Of a stretch of 64,000 bases of DNA, positions 8,549 to 17,001 are shown piece by piece (positions within the stretch are counted from its first letter, which is position 1; each line of letters opens with the position of its first letter). Source of the DNA: Bordetella genomosp. 5 (GTDB lineage Bacteria > Pseudomonadota > Gammaproteobacteria > Burkholderiales > Burkholderiaceae_B); assembly GCF_002261475.1 (NCBI RefSeq), contig NZ_NEVN01000009.1, forward strand, positions 62,001-126,000, in the 5' to 3' direction. The notes under the pieces were generated by a model that searched no databases, was not told the DNA's origin, and saw nothing but the letters and a program-made list of their open reading frames with translations. Both the position numbers and the translations under genes were made by a program.

Positions 8549-9952
8549 TCAAAGATAGGCCGCGAGCGGGGGAGCGATCTGGGCGGCGGCCTGCAGCAGG
8601 GCCTGCCGCACGCGCGCGACCATGGACTGCGTGCTGCCCTCGGCCTCGAGCACCAGCGCGCCGTCGTAGCGGCTCGCGCGCAGGACCGCGAACGCGTCCT
8701 CGTACTCCACCCGCACGCCGTCCACATAGGAGATCCGGCGCGCCTGATCGAACTTGGCCTGACTGCGCAGCCGCGCGAGCAGCGCGGTAATGTCGGCGGC
8801 CGGCATATCGATGCGCAGCACCGGCGCCCGGAACGAGGCCGGCAACGTCGCCAGCGCATGGTCCGTTTCGGGCCACGCCGACAGGCACTCGAGCAGCCGC
8901 GCGGCCGCATAGACGGCGTCGTCGTAGCCATACCAGCGGTCGCGGAAATAATGGCGCCCGCTCAGGTCCACGCCGAGCAGCGCGCCGACGGCCTGCATGC
9001 GGGTCTTCATCGACGCGGGATCGCCGCGCCAGGGCGCGGACTCCCCGCCCGCGCGCGCCACCACGCGCGCCAGACCCAGGCTGGTGCGCGCGTCGTGCAG
9101 CACCATGCCGCGGGCATGCCGCGCGAGCACGGAAGGCACGAGCAGCATCATGACCTGATCGGGCGTGATCACCAGGCCGCGCTTGCTCACCACCGCCATG
9201 CGGTCGCCGTCCCCGTCGAACGCAATGCCCAGCTCACAATCCGAATAACGCAGGCAGTACACGAGGTCCTGCAAGTTCTGCCAGGCCGTCGGGTGCGCGG
9301 GATGCGGAGGCGCGGTGCCCGGCTGGGTCTGCTCGAACAGCACCGTGACGTCGCAGCCGATGGCGCGCAACAGCGCCGGCGCCACGTGCGCCGTCGCGCC
9401 CTGGCCGCAATCGATGGCCACCTTGATCGGCCGCGCGAGCCGCAGATCCGCCGTGACGCGGGCCAGATAGCAGGGCAGCAGATTGAGCGCGCGCCGCGCG
9501 CCGGGCGCGGGCAGCGAGGGCGACTCGTGCATCAGCGCGCGCAGCGCCAGGAGCCCGTCGCCCTGCAGGGGCAGGCCATCCCACATCACCTTGATCGAAG
9601 CGCGCGGCATCGGCGAATCGCTCGTGCACACGCTCACGCCCACGCCGCAGTCCATGAGACGCGTGGCATAGCAGGCCATGGGGCTGGTCGCCATGCCGAT
9701 GTCGATCACGTCGACACCGGCGGCGCGCATCCCGGCCTGCATCGCGGCGGCCAGCTCGACGCTGGCCAGCGTGGCATCGCGGCCGATGACCACGGCGCCG
9801 AAACGCGCCTCGCGCGCCCGCAGCCCGATGGCCGTGCCCAAGGCGTGTGTGAACACCGCGTCGATCGACTGCGGCATCGCGCCGCGAATCTCACCGTCGC
9901 GGAACACGGCCCGCGCGCCCAGGCGCGCGGCGACTCCAGGTGTCTCTGTCAT
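8549..9952 (-). CDS. phosphomannomutase/phosphoglucomutase-like protein with altered motifs
   Basis: Alpha-D-phosphohexomutase superfamily member of 467 residues, close to the ~460 of AlgC-type enzymes. The Mg-binding loop AFDGDGDRMAV (Asp246, 248, 250) is intact. The phosphoserine loop normally TASHNP reads CTSDSP, with Ser111 kept but His and Asn lost. The sugar loop GGEMSGH reads GVDLSGRH (327-334). The phosphate loop RxSNTEP reads RASRYDG (425-431), losing the Glu-Pro. Activity is therefore doubtful. The start at 9952 is chosen because GGGGGAG lies 7 nt upstream. It appears co-transcribed with the isomerase-like gene, in the order expected for a mutase/isomerase pair feeding sugar-nucleotide synthesis. 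Confidence 0.75.
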   Translation of the reverse strand: MTETPGVAARLGARAVFRDGEIRGAMPQSIDAVFTHALGTAIGLRAREARFGAVVIGRDATLASVELAAAMQAGMRAAGVDVIDIGMATSPMACYATRLMDCGVGVSVCTSDSPMPRASIKVMWDGLPLQGDGLLALRALMHESPSLPAPGARRALNLLPCYLARVTADLRLARPIKVAIDCGQGATAHVAPALLRAIGCDVTVLFEQTQPGTAPPHPAHPTAWQNLQDLVYCLRYSDCELGIAFDGDGDRMAVVSKRGLVITPDQVMMLLVPSVLARHARGMVLHDARTSLGLARVVARAGGESAPWRGDPASMKTRMQAVGALLGVDLSGRHYFRDRWYGYDDAVYAAARLLECLSAWPETDHALATLPASFRAPVLRIDMPAADITALLARLRSQAKFDQARRISYVDGVRVEYEDAFAVLRASRYDGALVLEAEGSTQSMVARVRQALLQAAAQIAPPLAAYL

Positions 9953-10063
9953 GCTGAACTCCCCCCGCGGCACGTACGGCGCACCGCGTCAGAGGTATTC
10001 CAGCCAATTTTGCGCATACCCGCAGTCGGGCAGAAGGATGAACTCTGGTGTGCTGCCCCGCCA

Positions 10064-10726
10064 TCAGGGGGAGCTGTCGTCATCCTGGTCATCATCCAGA
10101 CCGGGGACGAGCCCGAGGTTGACGGCGGTGAAGGCGGCCGCGGCCTGGTTACGCGCATTCAATTTCCAGTAAAGCGTGCGCGCATGAGACTTGACCGTGG
10201 CCACCGATGTGCCGACCTCGCGGCTGATTTCCCGCATGGTCTTGCCGCGCACCATGAGCCGCAGGATTTCCTCCTGGCGCTGCGTGAGCCGTGTGGGAGC
10301 GTCGGGCGGTGCGGACGGCCGCCGCGCCGGCGCCCTGCGCGTCGGCATGGGATAGCACTCGCCGCCCGCGAGCACGAGGCGTACCGCCGCGGACAGGGCG
10401 GCCGGACTGAGTGACTTGGAGACATAACCGGCCGCGCCCGCACGCACCGCCGCCGCCATCAGCGCGGCCTCGAATTCGGCGTAGAGCACCAGCACGCGGC
10501 GCGGCGCGAGCACATCGAGCACCGACGCGAGCGCCGTCACATCGTGGTCCGCGTGCGTGCTGCCGCCGAAGAGCAGCAGCTCGACCGGATGCACGCTCGT
10601 GTTGCGCAGCGCCTCGAGCTGCGACAGCTCGCCCGAGGCCAGATCCTCGCCCAGACCGGCATCCCGCAGCACGTGCTGTATCGCCACGCGCAGCAAGGCA
10701 TAGTCTTCGATCAACACCGTGCTCAT
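10064..10726 (-). CDS. LuxR-family regulator with degenerate receiver domain
   Basis: A 220-residue transcription regulator. The N-terminal ~125 residues resemble a response-regulator receiver (MSTVLIEDYALLRVAIQ, then GAAGYVSKSLSP with the conserved Lys). At the expected phospho-acceptor strand, however, it reads ELLLFGGST with no Asp. The C-terminal LuxR/GerE helix-turn-helix is clear: LTQRQEEILRLMVRGKTMRE followed by TSVATVKSHARTLYWKL. It is therefore likely to act without classical phosphorylation. It is paralogous to the next gene, sharing RLVLAGGxC. No partner histidine kinase is adjacent. The target is unknown. Confidence 0.82.
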   Translation of the reverse strand: MSTVLIEDYALLRVAIQHVLRDAGLGEDLASGELSQLEALRNTSVHPVELLLFGGSTHADHDVTALASVLDVLAPRRVLVLYAEFEAALMAAAVRAGAAGYVSKSLSPAALSAAVRLVLAGGECYPMPTRRAPARRPSAPPDAPTRLTQRQEEILRLMVRGKTMREISREVGTSVATVKSHARTLYWKLNARNQAAAAFTAVNLGLVPGLDDDQDDDSSP

Positions 10727-10893
10727 CCGCAGGACCTCTCGCAGGCCGATCCCGCCGGCCGTCGCGCACTGCGGCGGCCCGGGGGGTATCGTTGAGATCG
10801 ATCCTAGCAGCGCACCTCACGGGCGCCTCTCGTTCAGGAGTATGAAGGCCGGACTTCTTTTGGCCGGGACCGCATGGCGTCCCGGCCAGAGGC

Positions 10894-11652
10894 CTACCTG
10901 CACATGGCGTAGACCGGCATCACGCCGGGATCACGCGCGGGCAGCGCCGGCGTGGACGATTCCCACTCGAGCGTAGCGCCGCGTTGCAGGGCTGCGTAGA
11001 CGGCTTCGCCCTTGTTCTTGACGTGCAGACGCTGATAGAGCGTGCAGGCATGGGTCTTGGCCGTCGCGACCGAGATGTTGAGCATCCGGCTGACCGTCTT
11101 GATCGGATAGCCTCGCGCCAGCAGCACCAGCACCTCATATTGGCGCGGCGTGATCTGCAACAACTGCGCGCCCGCCGAGATCGGCATGCTGGCACGTGCG
11201 CCTTCGATGCGCGCCGGCAGCGACGAGGTGTGCATGACGGGCACTGCCGCGTTGGGCATCACCTGTTCGCCCGAAAAACACTGCCCCCCGGCAAGCACGA
11301 GGCGGATGGCCGCATCGAGCACACACGCGGGAGAGGTCTTCGCCAGGCACCCGCGGGCCGTGCCCCCCGCCTGCGCCGGCAGCGCGGCCGGCACGGGCGT
11401 GGACTCGGCCAGCAGCAGCAGGCTCTTGGGGCGCAGCCCGTGATGGATGTCGGCCAGGGTGCTGGTGGCGAGATCCGGATCCTGGCACAGGCCATAGATC
11501 AGGAGATCCGCCTCCCGATGACGGGCTTGCGGCGCGGCCAGCTCGGCCACCCCCATCGCCTCGATTTCCCAGTCGTCATCCAACTCGGACAGGACTTGCC
11601 ACAAACCCAACCGCAACAGGGGGTGAGCTTCTAAAAGGACGATCTTGACCAT
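10894..11652 (-). CDS. LuxR-family regulator, second atypical receiver paralog
   Basis: A 252-residue regulator built like its neighbour. The pseudo-receiver starts MVKIVLLEAHPLLRLGL and reads ADLLIYGLCQDP where the phospho-acceptor Asp would be. A linker follows, then a LuxR-type HTH: LQITPRQYEVLVLLARGYPI with SVATAKTHACTLYQRL. The acidic pocket is also weakened (EAH instead of a DD pair). The start at 11652 is preferred because AGGTGAG precedes it; an upstream extension would add 27 unconserved residues. It lies beside the AT-richer stretch 11653-12602, from which it is probably transcribed. Confidence 0.8.
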   Translation of the reverse strand: MVKIVLLEAHPLLRLGLWQVLSELDDDWEIEAMGVAELAAPQARHREADLLIYGLCQDPDLATSTLADIHHGLRPKSLLLLAESTPVPAALPAQAGGTARGCLAKTSPACVLDAAIRLVLAGGQCFSGEQVMPNAAVPVMHTSSLPARIEGARASMPISAGAQLLQITPRQYEVLVLLARGYPIKTVSRMLNISVATAKTHACTLYQRLHVKNKGEAVYAALQRGATLEWESSTPALPARDPGVMPVYAMCR

Positions 11653-12570
11653 TGCACTCACCTTTTCGGACGGCAACGTTGCAATCCCGCACCACGCGAG
11701 ATGCTCCTTTCCCACAGATCGCCGCTGCTGCAACGCGGAAAAACTGCCGCCGGACTGCTCCTCCTCATTCCGGCCTCAACCTGATGGGCACGAAAACATA
11801 ATATTTGTCGGATTCTGTAAAAGCAATCTACGGCCCTCGGAATTAGTGCGTTAAATTTTTAATAATCCGAAAGCATTACTTTTTGGGTCGTCATACCACT
11901 CGCTCGCGACCCGCCAGCGGATATCAACCGGATGGGTAACGCCCGGCAGTCCGGCCCGCCCACACAAACCCTATCCCATTGATTTATATAGCTTGTCATC
12001 CCGCGCCAACGGTACGTACCGCCGTCCGACAAGTCCCCAGAAATCTTCCGAATTAAATTTCTCCAAGCCGCCAAGACCGCAATAATGCCGCTTCTTGATA
12101 CGTGGCGAACTCGATATTTAGGCGTACTCCAGGATTATCCAAAAGAGTCATCACACATTTGTGAATATATGGCTATCGAACCGTCTCCGCCCGCGTGAGC
12201 GCCTCAATTTTTCCTTTCATATCATCGCTTTGCCCCAAACAACGAAGAATGGCCGATACATCATTTCTGTATCAGAGCCATTTTCGAGCACATTTTGTTT
12301 CGCTCGCCGAAAACAAAAAAACACTCAAATCTCACGATTGAACAGGCATCCACGGCCCGGCCCTCACGCCTTTCGAGCGGCGAAACGCCCCGTCCCGCCT
12401 CGGTGACGGGCTCATTCCGTCGCGGCGAGTTAATCCTTCACTTCAACAACTCGTCGCCAACGCATTGTTTCTGCTGGATTTTTCTCACACACCCGAATCG
12501 CAATCATGCTGCGCCGCAATAGTTAGTCCGGCACTGTTTTCAGGGTGGTCGTGACTAGGGAAACCCTGGG
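11653..12570. other. AT-richer gene-free stretch
   Basis: Over 900 bp with visibly lower GC than the flanks and no open frame having coding character. The largest frame, 71 codons on the minus strand at 11859-12074, has no recognisable domain. An inverted repeat TGGC-c-GATAC (12250-12259) / GTATC-aga-GCCA (12269-12280) is the only structured element I noticed. It probably contains the promoter of the LuxR gene on one side. Confidence 0.6.
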
Positions 12571-12599
12571 TTGGGGCCTCCCGCGCACCTCGGTATATT
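12571..12599 (+). promoter_or_regulatory. putative sigma-70 promoter of the fatty-acid operon
   Basis: TTGGGG at 12571-12576 and TATATT at 12594-12599 are separated by 17 bp. The predicted transcription start (~12606) falls inside the PsrA-type palindrome, so a bound repressor would block initiation and the leader would be very short. Confidence 0.55.
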
Positions 12600-12602
12600 G
12601 GT

Positions 12603-12620
12603 TTCAAACAAACGTTTGAA
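12603..12620. promoter_or_regulatory. PsrA-type operator palindrome
   Basis: TTCAAAC-AAAC-GTTTGAA, 7-bp perfect arms with a 4-bp spacer. The core CAAAC-N4-GTTTG agrees with the binding motif I recall for Pseudomonas PsrA (CAAAC-N2-4-GTTTG). It lies directly before the TetR-type gene, which suggests autorepression and control of the downstream fad genes. Confidence 0.75.
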
Positions 12621-12631
12621 TGGTCACGTCC

Positions 12632-13303
12632 ATGTCCGATCCGAACCTGTCCAGCACGCGTGACGCCATCCTCGACACCGCGGAACAGCTCTTCGCCGAA
12701 CGCGGCCACGAAAACACCTCGATGCGGCAGATCACCGGCGCGGCGGGCGTGAACCTCGCGGCGGTCAACTATCACTTCGGCTCCAAAGAGGCCCTGGTTC
12801 AGGCGGTGCTCAAACGGCGTCTGGCCGTGGTCAACAGCGAGCGGCTGCGCCTGCTCGACGAAATGCAGGCCAAGGCCGAGGGCAAGCCGCTCAAACCCTC
12901 GCAGATCGTGGACGCCTTTTTCGGCACGCTGCTGCGCCTGGCCGCCAACCCCGATCACGCGGGCAAGAACTTCCTGCCCCTGCTCGAACGCACCATGACC
13001 GATCCGGCCGGATTTCTGCGTGCCCTGCTCGCGGAGGAATATGCCGACGTGATCGAGCGTTACCGCCAGGCGCTGTTCGAGGCGCTGCCCGACGTGCCGC
13101 GCGCGGAAATCATCTGGCGCTTCCAGTTCATGCTGGGCGCCACCTCGTACGCCATCATGGGCACCGACACCCTGCGCATCGTGACCGGCTGGGTGCCCGA
13201 TCAGCGCGAGCAGGCCGACGATCCCGAACTGCTGCTGCCCCGCCTGATGAGCTTTCTGCTGGGCGGACTACGTGCCCCGCTGCCGCCGCCCGCCGCGGCC
13301 TGA
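12632..13303 (+). CDS. psrA: PsrA-like TetR family repressor of fatty acid degradation
   Basis: TetR-family repressor of 223 residues. The N-terminal HTH reads ILDTAEQLFAERGHENTSMR and AAGVNLAAVNYHFGSKEALV, and the C-terminal WRFQFMLGATSYAIMG block is of PsrA type. PsrA proteins release DNA on binding long-chain fatty acids or acyl-CoA. Here a CAAAC/GTTTG palindrome overlaps the promoter just upstream and the fad genes follow, which supports the role. The start is uncertain: ATG at 12620 overlaps the operator and gives 4 extra residues, ATG at 12632 is used here, and neither has a clear ribosome binding site. Confidence 0.82.
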   Translation: MSDPNLSSTRDAILDTAEQLFAERGHENTSMRQITGAAGVNLAAVNYHFGSKEALVQAVLKRRLAVVNSERLRLLDEMQAKAEGKPLKPSQIVDAFFGTLLRLAANPDHAGKNFLPLLERTMTDPAGFLRALLAEEYADVIERYRQALFEALPDVPRAEIIWRFQFMLGATSYAIMGTDTLRIVTGWVPDQREQADDPELLLPRLMSFLLGGLRAPLPPPAAA

Positions 13304-13338
13304 TACGCCCTCGCCCCCACTGCCCTTCCGGAGACCTC

Positions 13339-15684
13339 ATGACAGCCGCTCTCGCCATCGTGCTCATCCTGCTTGTGCTGGTGACGCTCGTGTTCATCGT
13401 GGCCCCCGTGCGCCGCGCGCTGCTCACGACGCCGATCCTCACGGCTTACCGCAAGGCCCTGCCCCAGATGTCGGACACCGAGCGCGACGCGCTGGAGGCC
13501 GGCACCGTGTGGTGGGAAGGCGAGCTCTTCAGCGGCAAGCCCCGCTGGGAGCGCATGCTGGCGTTTCCGCGTCCGCGCCTGAGCGCCGAAGAGCAGGCCT
13601 TTCTGGAGGGCCCGACGCGCGCGGTGTGCGAGATGGTGAGCGACTGGAACATCACGCAGGAACGCTACGACCTGCCCCCCGAGGTCTGGGACAAGCTCAA
13701 GCGCGACGGCTTCTTCGGCATGATCATTCCGAAAGCCTACGGCGGCCTGGGCTTCTCGGCGTATGCCCATTCCGAGATCGTTACCAGCCTGTCGACGCGC
13801 TGCTCGGCCCTGGCGGTGTCGGTGATGGTGCCGAACTCGCTCGGACCCGCCGAGCTGCTGCTGCATTACGGCACGGATGCGCAGAAGTCCCACTACCTGC
13901 CGCGCCTGGCGCGCGGCGACGAGATTCCCGCCTTCGCGCTGACCAGCCCCTGGGCCGGCTCGGACGCGGCCGCCATCCCCGACTTCGGCATCGTCTGCAA
14001 AGGCGAATGGCAGGGCCGCGAGGTGCTTGGCATGCGCGTCACCTGGGACAAGCGCTACATCACGCTGGCGCCCGTCTGCACGCTGCTGGGCCTCGCGTTC
14101 CGACTCTACGATCCCGACGGCCTGCTGGGCGCGCGCCGCGACATCGGCATCACCTGCGCGATGGTGCCGCACGACCACCCCGGCGTGGACACGGGCCGCC
14201 GGCACTTCCCGCTCAATGCGATGTTCATGAATGGCCCGACGCGCGGCACCGACGTGTTCATGCCGCTGGATTTCATCATCGGGGGTCCGGCCATGGCCGG
14301 ACAGGGCTGGCGCATGCTGATGGAATGCCTGGCGGCCGGCCGCTCGATCTCGCTGCCTTCGTCGAACACCGGCATGGCCAAGCTCACCGCCCGCACCGTC
14401 GGCGCGTACTCGCGCGTGCGCAGTCAGTTCCGGCTGCCGGTCGGCAAGTTCGAAGGGGTCGAAGAGGCGCTGGCACGCATCGGCGGGCACACCTATGCGA
14501 TGGATGCCGCGCGCACCATGACCGCGGGCGCGATCGATCTGGGCGAGAAGCCGTCGGTCGTGTCGGCCATCGTCAAGTATCACGTCACCGAGCGCGCGCG
14601 CCAGGTCGTGAACGACGGCATGGACATCATCGGCGGCAAAGGCATCTGCCTCGGACCGCAGAACTTCCTTGGCCGCGCCTATCAGCAACTGCCCATCGGC
14701 ATCACCGTCGAAGGCGCCAACATCCTCACGCGCAGCCTGATCATCTTCGGCCAGGGCGCGATCCGATGCCATCCGCACGTGCTGGCCGAGATGCAGGCCG
14801 CGCAACATCCCAAGCGCGACGAGGGGCTCCGTGCCTTCGACAAAGCGTTCTGGGGGCATGTGCGCTTCGTGATCGGCAATGCCGCACGGGCCTTCGGCAC
14901 CGCGCTCACCGGCGCGCGCCTGGCGCATGCGCCGCGCGATGCCGCGAGCGACATGCTGCCGTACTACCGGCAGCTCTCGCGCCTGTCCGCGGCCTTCGCC
15001 CTGACCGCCGACACCTGCATGCTGGTGCTGGGCGGCAGCCTCAAGCGGCGCGAGCGGATCTCTGCGCGGCTGGGCGACGTGCTTGCCCAGATGTACCTGG
15101 CGAGCGCCGTGCTCAAGCGCTTCGAAGACGAAGGCCGTCAGGCCGAAGACGCGCCGCTTGCGCACTGGGCCTTGCAGGATGCGCTGTTGCGCGCGCAGGA
15201 AGCGTTCGACGGCGTGCTCGCCAATCTGCCGCAACGGGCCGTGGCCGGACTGCTGCGCGTGATCGTCTATCCCTGGGGTCAGCCTCATGTGGCGCCCGAT
15301 GACCGGCTGGGCCAGGAGGTCGCGCAGCGGCTGATCGCGCCCGGAGGCACGCGCGACCGGCTGACCGCCGGCTGCTATCTGCCCGCGAACGACGATGAGC
15401 CCGTGGGCGTGCTCGAGCGCGCACTCGCCGCGACGCTGGCGGCCGAGCCGGCCGAACAGCGGCTGCGTGCGCTCGAAAAGAGCGGCGTGCTCGATGGCGA
15501 TCCGCGCGCCAATGTGCGTGACATAGCGCAAGCCGCGCACGCGGCCGGCGCCCTCGGCGCGGAAGACTATGCCATCATTGCCGAACGCAACCGCCTGCGC
15601 GACCGCGTGATCGGCGTTGACGACTTCCCCTTCGACCTGGGCGTGACCGGCGCGGCCCGCCCCGCGGCGCGCCGTGCCGCCTGA
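13339..15684 (+). CDS. fadE: acyl-CoA dehydrogenase, FadE type
   Basis: First step of beta-oxidation: FAD-dependent conversion of acyl-CoA to trans-2-enoyl-CoA. The 781-residue length and an N-terminal membrane segment (about residues 4-22) are characteristic of FadE rather than the ~380-residue soluble enzymes. Visible blocks: FGMIIPKAYGGLGFSAYAHS, ALTSPWAGSDA, GGKGICLGPQNFLGRAYQ and TVEGANILTRSLIIFGQG. GGAG lies 9-12 nt upstream of the ATG. It is separated from the repressor gene by 35 bp and from the thiolase by 12 bp. Confidence 0.92.
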   Translation: MTAALAIVLILLVLVTLVFIVAPVRRALLTTPILTAYRKALPQMSDTERDALEAGTVWWEGELFSGKPRWERMLAFPRPRLSAEEQAFLEGPTRAVCEMVSDWNITQERYDLPPEVWDKLKRDGFFGMIIPKAYGGLGFSAYAHSEIVTSLSTRCSALAVSVMVPNSLGPAELLLHYGTDAQKSHYLPRLARGDEIPAFALTSPWAGSDAAAIPDFGIVCKGEWQGREVLGMRVTWDKRYITLAPVCTLLGLAFRLYDPDGLLGARRDIGITCAMVPHDHPGVDTGRRHFPLNAMFMNGPTRGTDVFMPLDFIIGGPAMAGQGWRMLMECLAAGRSISLPSSNTGMAKLTARTVGAYSRVRSQFRLPVGKFEGVEEALARIGGHTYAMDAARTMTAGAIDLGEKPSVVSAIVKYHVTERARQVVNDGMDIIGGKGICLGPQNFLGRAYQQLPIGITVEGANILTRSLIIFGQGAIRCHPHVLAEMQAAQHPKRDEGLRAFDKAFWGHVRFVIGNAARAFGTALTGARLAHAPRDAASDMLPYYRQLSRLSAAFALTADTCMLVLGGSLKRRERISARLGDVLAQMYLASAVLKRFEDEGRQAEDAPLAHWALQDALLRAQEAFDGVLANLPQRAVAGLLRVIVYPWGQPHVAPDDRLGQEVAQRLIAPGGTRDRLTAGCYLPANDDEPVGVLERALAATLAAEPAEQRLRALEKSGVLDGDPRANVRDIAQAAHAAGALGAEDYAIIAERNRLRDRVIGVDDFPFDLGVTGAARPAARRAA

Positions 15685-15696
15685 GGAGCTTTCTGC

Positions 15697-17001
15697 ATGA
15701 CGTTCAAACCGATATACGTGGTCGACGGCGCGCGCACGCCCTTTCTCAAGGCGCGCACCGGCCCCGGGCCTTTTTCGGCGGCGGACCTCGCGGTGCAATC
15801 CGGGCGTGCCCTGCTGCTGCGCCAGCGGTTCGCGCCCACCGACCTCGACGAAGTGATCGTGGGCTGCGCCTCGCCTTCGCCCGACGAAATCAATATCGGC
15901 CGCGTCATCGCACTGCGGCTGGGTTGCGGCGATCGCGTGCCCGGCTGGACCGTCATGCGCAACTGCGCATCGGGCATGCAGGCGCTCGACAGCGCCATCG
16001 CCAACATCCAGCTCGGCCGCAGCGACCTGGTTCTCGCGGGCGGCGTCGACGCGCTGTCGCGCGCCCCGCTGCTGCTCTCCGATGACATGACGCGCTGGCT
16101 GGCGCACTGGTACGCCGCGCGCAGCCCGCTCGCCAAGCTCAAGCAACTGGGCAAGCTGCGTCTGCGCGACCTCGCGCCGGTCATCGGCCTTCTCAAGGGT
16201 CTGACCGATCCGGTGGTGGGGCTCTCGATGGGACAGACCGCCGAAAACGTCGCCACGCGCTTTCACATCAGCCGCGCCCAGATGGACGGCTACGCCGTGC
16301 GCAGCCATCAGCGCGCACTGGCCGCGCGCGAGGCGGGCCGCCTGGGCGAGATCGTGCCGCTCGTCGATGGCCGCGGCACGCTCTATCCCGACGACGACGG
16401 CGTGCGTCCCGACTCGTCGGTGGAGCGCCTGGCCAAACTCAAACCGGTGTTCGACAAGCCCTGGGGCAATATCACCGCCGGCAACAGTTCTCAGGTCACC
16501 GACGGCGCCGCGATGTTGCTGCTCGCCTCCGAAGCCGCCGTGACGCGCTGGGGCCTGGAACCCATCGGCCGCATCACCGACAGCCAATGGGCCGGCCTGG
16601 ATCCCGCGTTCATGGGCCTCGGGCCGGTGCACGCGGCCACGCCCATCCTGCAGCGCCACGGCCTGGGCCTGAACGACCTCGATCTCTGGGAGATCAACGA
16701 AGCCTTCGCGGCCCAGGTGCTGGGCTGCGTGGCCGCCTGGCAGGATCCCGACTACTGCCGCACCGAGCTCGGCACCGACGCCTGGGGCGCGCTCGATCTG
16801 GAGCGCCTGAACGTCGACGGGGGCGCCATCGCGCTCGGGCATCCGGTCGGCGCGTCCGGCGCGCGCATCGTGCTGCATTTGCTCGAGGCCCTGCGCGCGC
16901 GCAATCTGCGCCGCGGCCTGGCCGCCATCTGCATCGGCGGCGGCCAGGGTGGCGCCATGCTGGTCGAAACCCTGCCCGCTCGCTCCTCGGAGGCCGCATG
17001 A
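15697..17001 (+). CDS. fadI: acetyl-CoA C-acyltransferase (thiolase, FadI-like)
   Basis: Cleaves 3-ketoacyl-CoA with CoA to acetyl-CoA and a shortened acyl-CoA. In 434 residues, nucleophile Cys90 lies in RNCASGMQALDS, the His in NEAFAAQ and GHPVGASGARIV, and the second Cys in CIGGGQGGAM. Length and insertions resemble the long-chain FadI form more than FadA. Its stop overlaps the start of the next gene (ATGA), so translation of thiolase and hydratase/dehydrogenase is probably coupled, as expected for a trifunctional-type complex. Confidence 0.88.
   Translation: MTFKPIYVVDGARTPFLKARTGPGPFSAADLAVQSGRALLLRQRFAPTDLDEVIVGCASPSPDEINIGRVIALRLGCGDRVPGWTVMRNCASGMQALDSAIANIQLGRSDLVLAGGVDALSRAPLLLSDDMTRWLAHWYAARSPLAKLKQLGKLRLRDLAPVIGLLKGLTDPVVGLSMGQTAENVATRFHISRAQMDGYAVRSHQRALAAREAGRLGEIVPLVDGRGTLYPDDDGVRPDSSVERLAKLKPVFDKPWGNITAGNSSQVTDGAAMLLLASEAAVTRWGLEPIGRITDSQWAGLDPAFMGLGPVHAATPILQRHGLGLNDLDLWEINEAFAAQVLGCVAAWQDPDYCRTELGTDAWGALDLERLNVDGGAIALGHPVGASGARIVLHLLEALRARNLRRGLAAICIGGGQGGAMLVETLPARSSEAA

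Noticed and set aside
10862-10887. Hairpin GGCCGGGAC/GTCCCGGCC as terminator of the LuxR gene
   Set aside because: On the minus strand it is followed by an A-rich run and not by T residues.
11859-12074. 71-codon minus-strand open frame
   Set aside because: No ribosome binding site, domain or GC-skewed third positions typical of this genome.
13201-16878. Very long minus-strand open frame (over 1200 codons) opposite fadE and the thiolase
   Set aside because: It is the antisense shadow of high-GC codon bias; the peptide is His/Arg/Gly/Ala-rich without domains, and the plus strand has clear enzymes.
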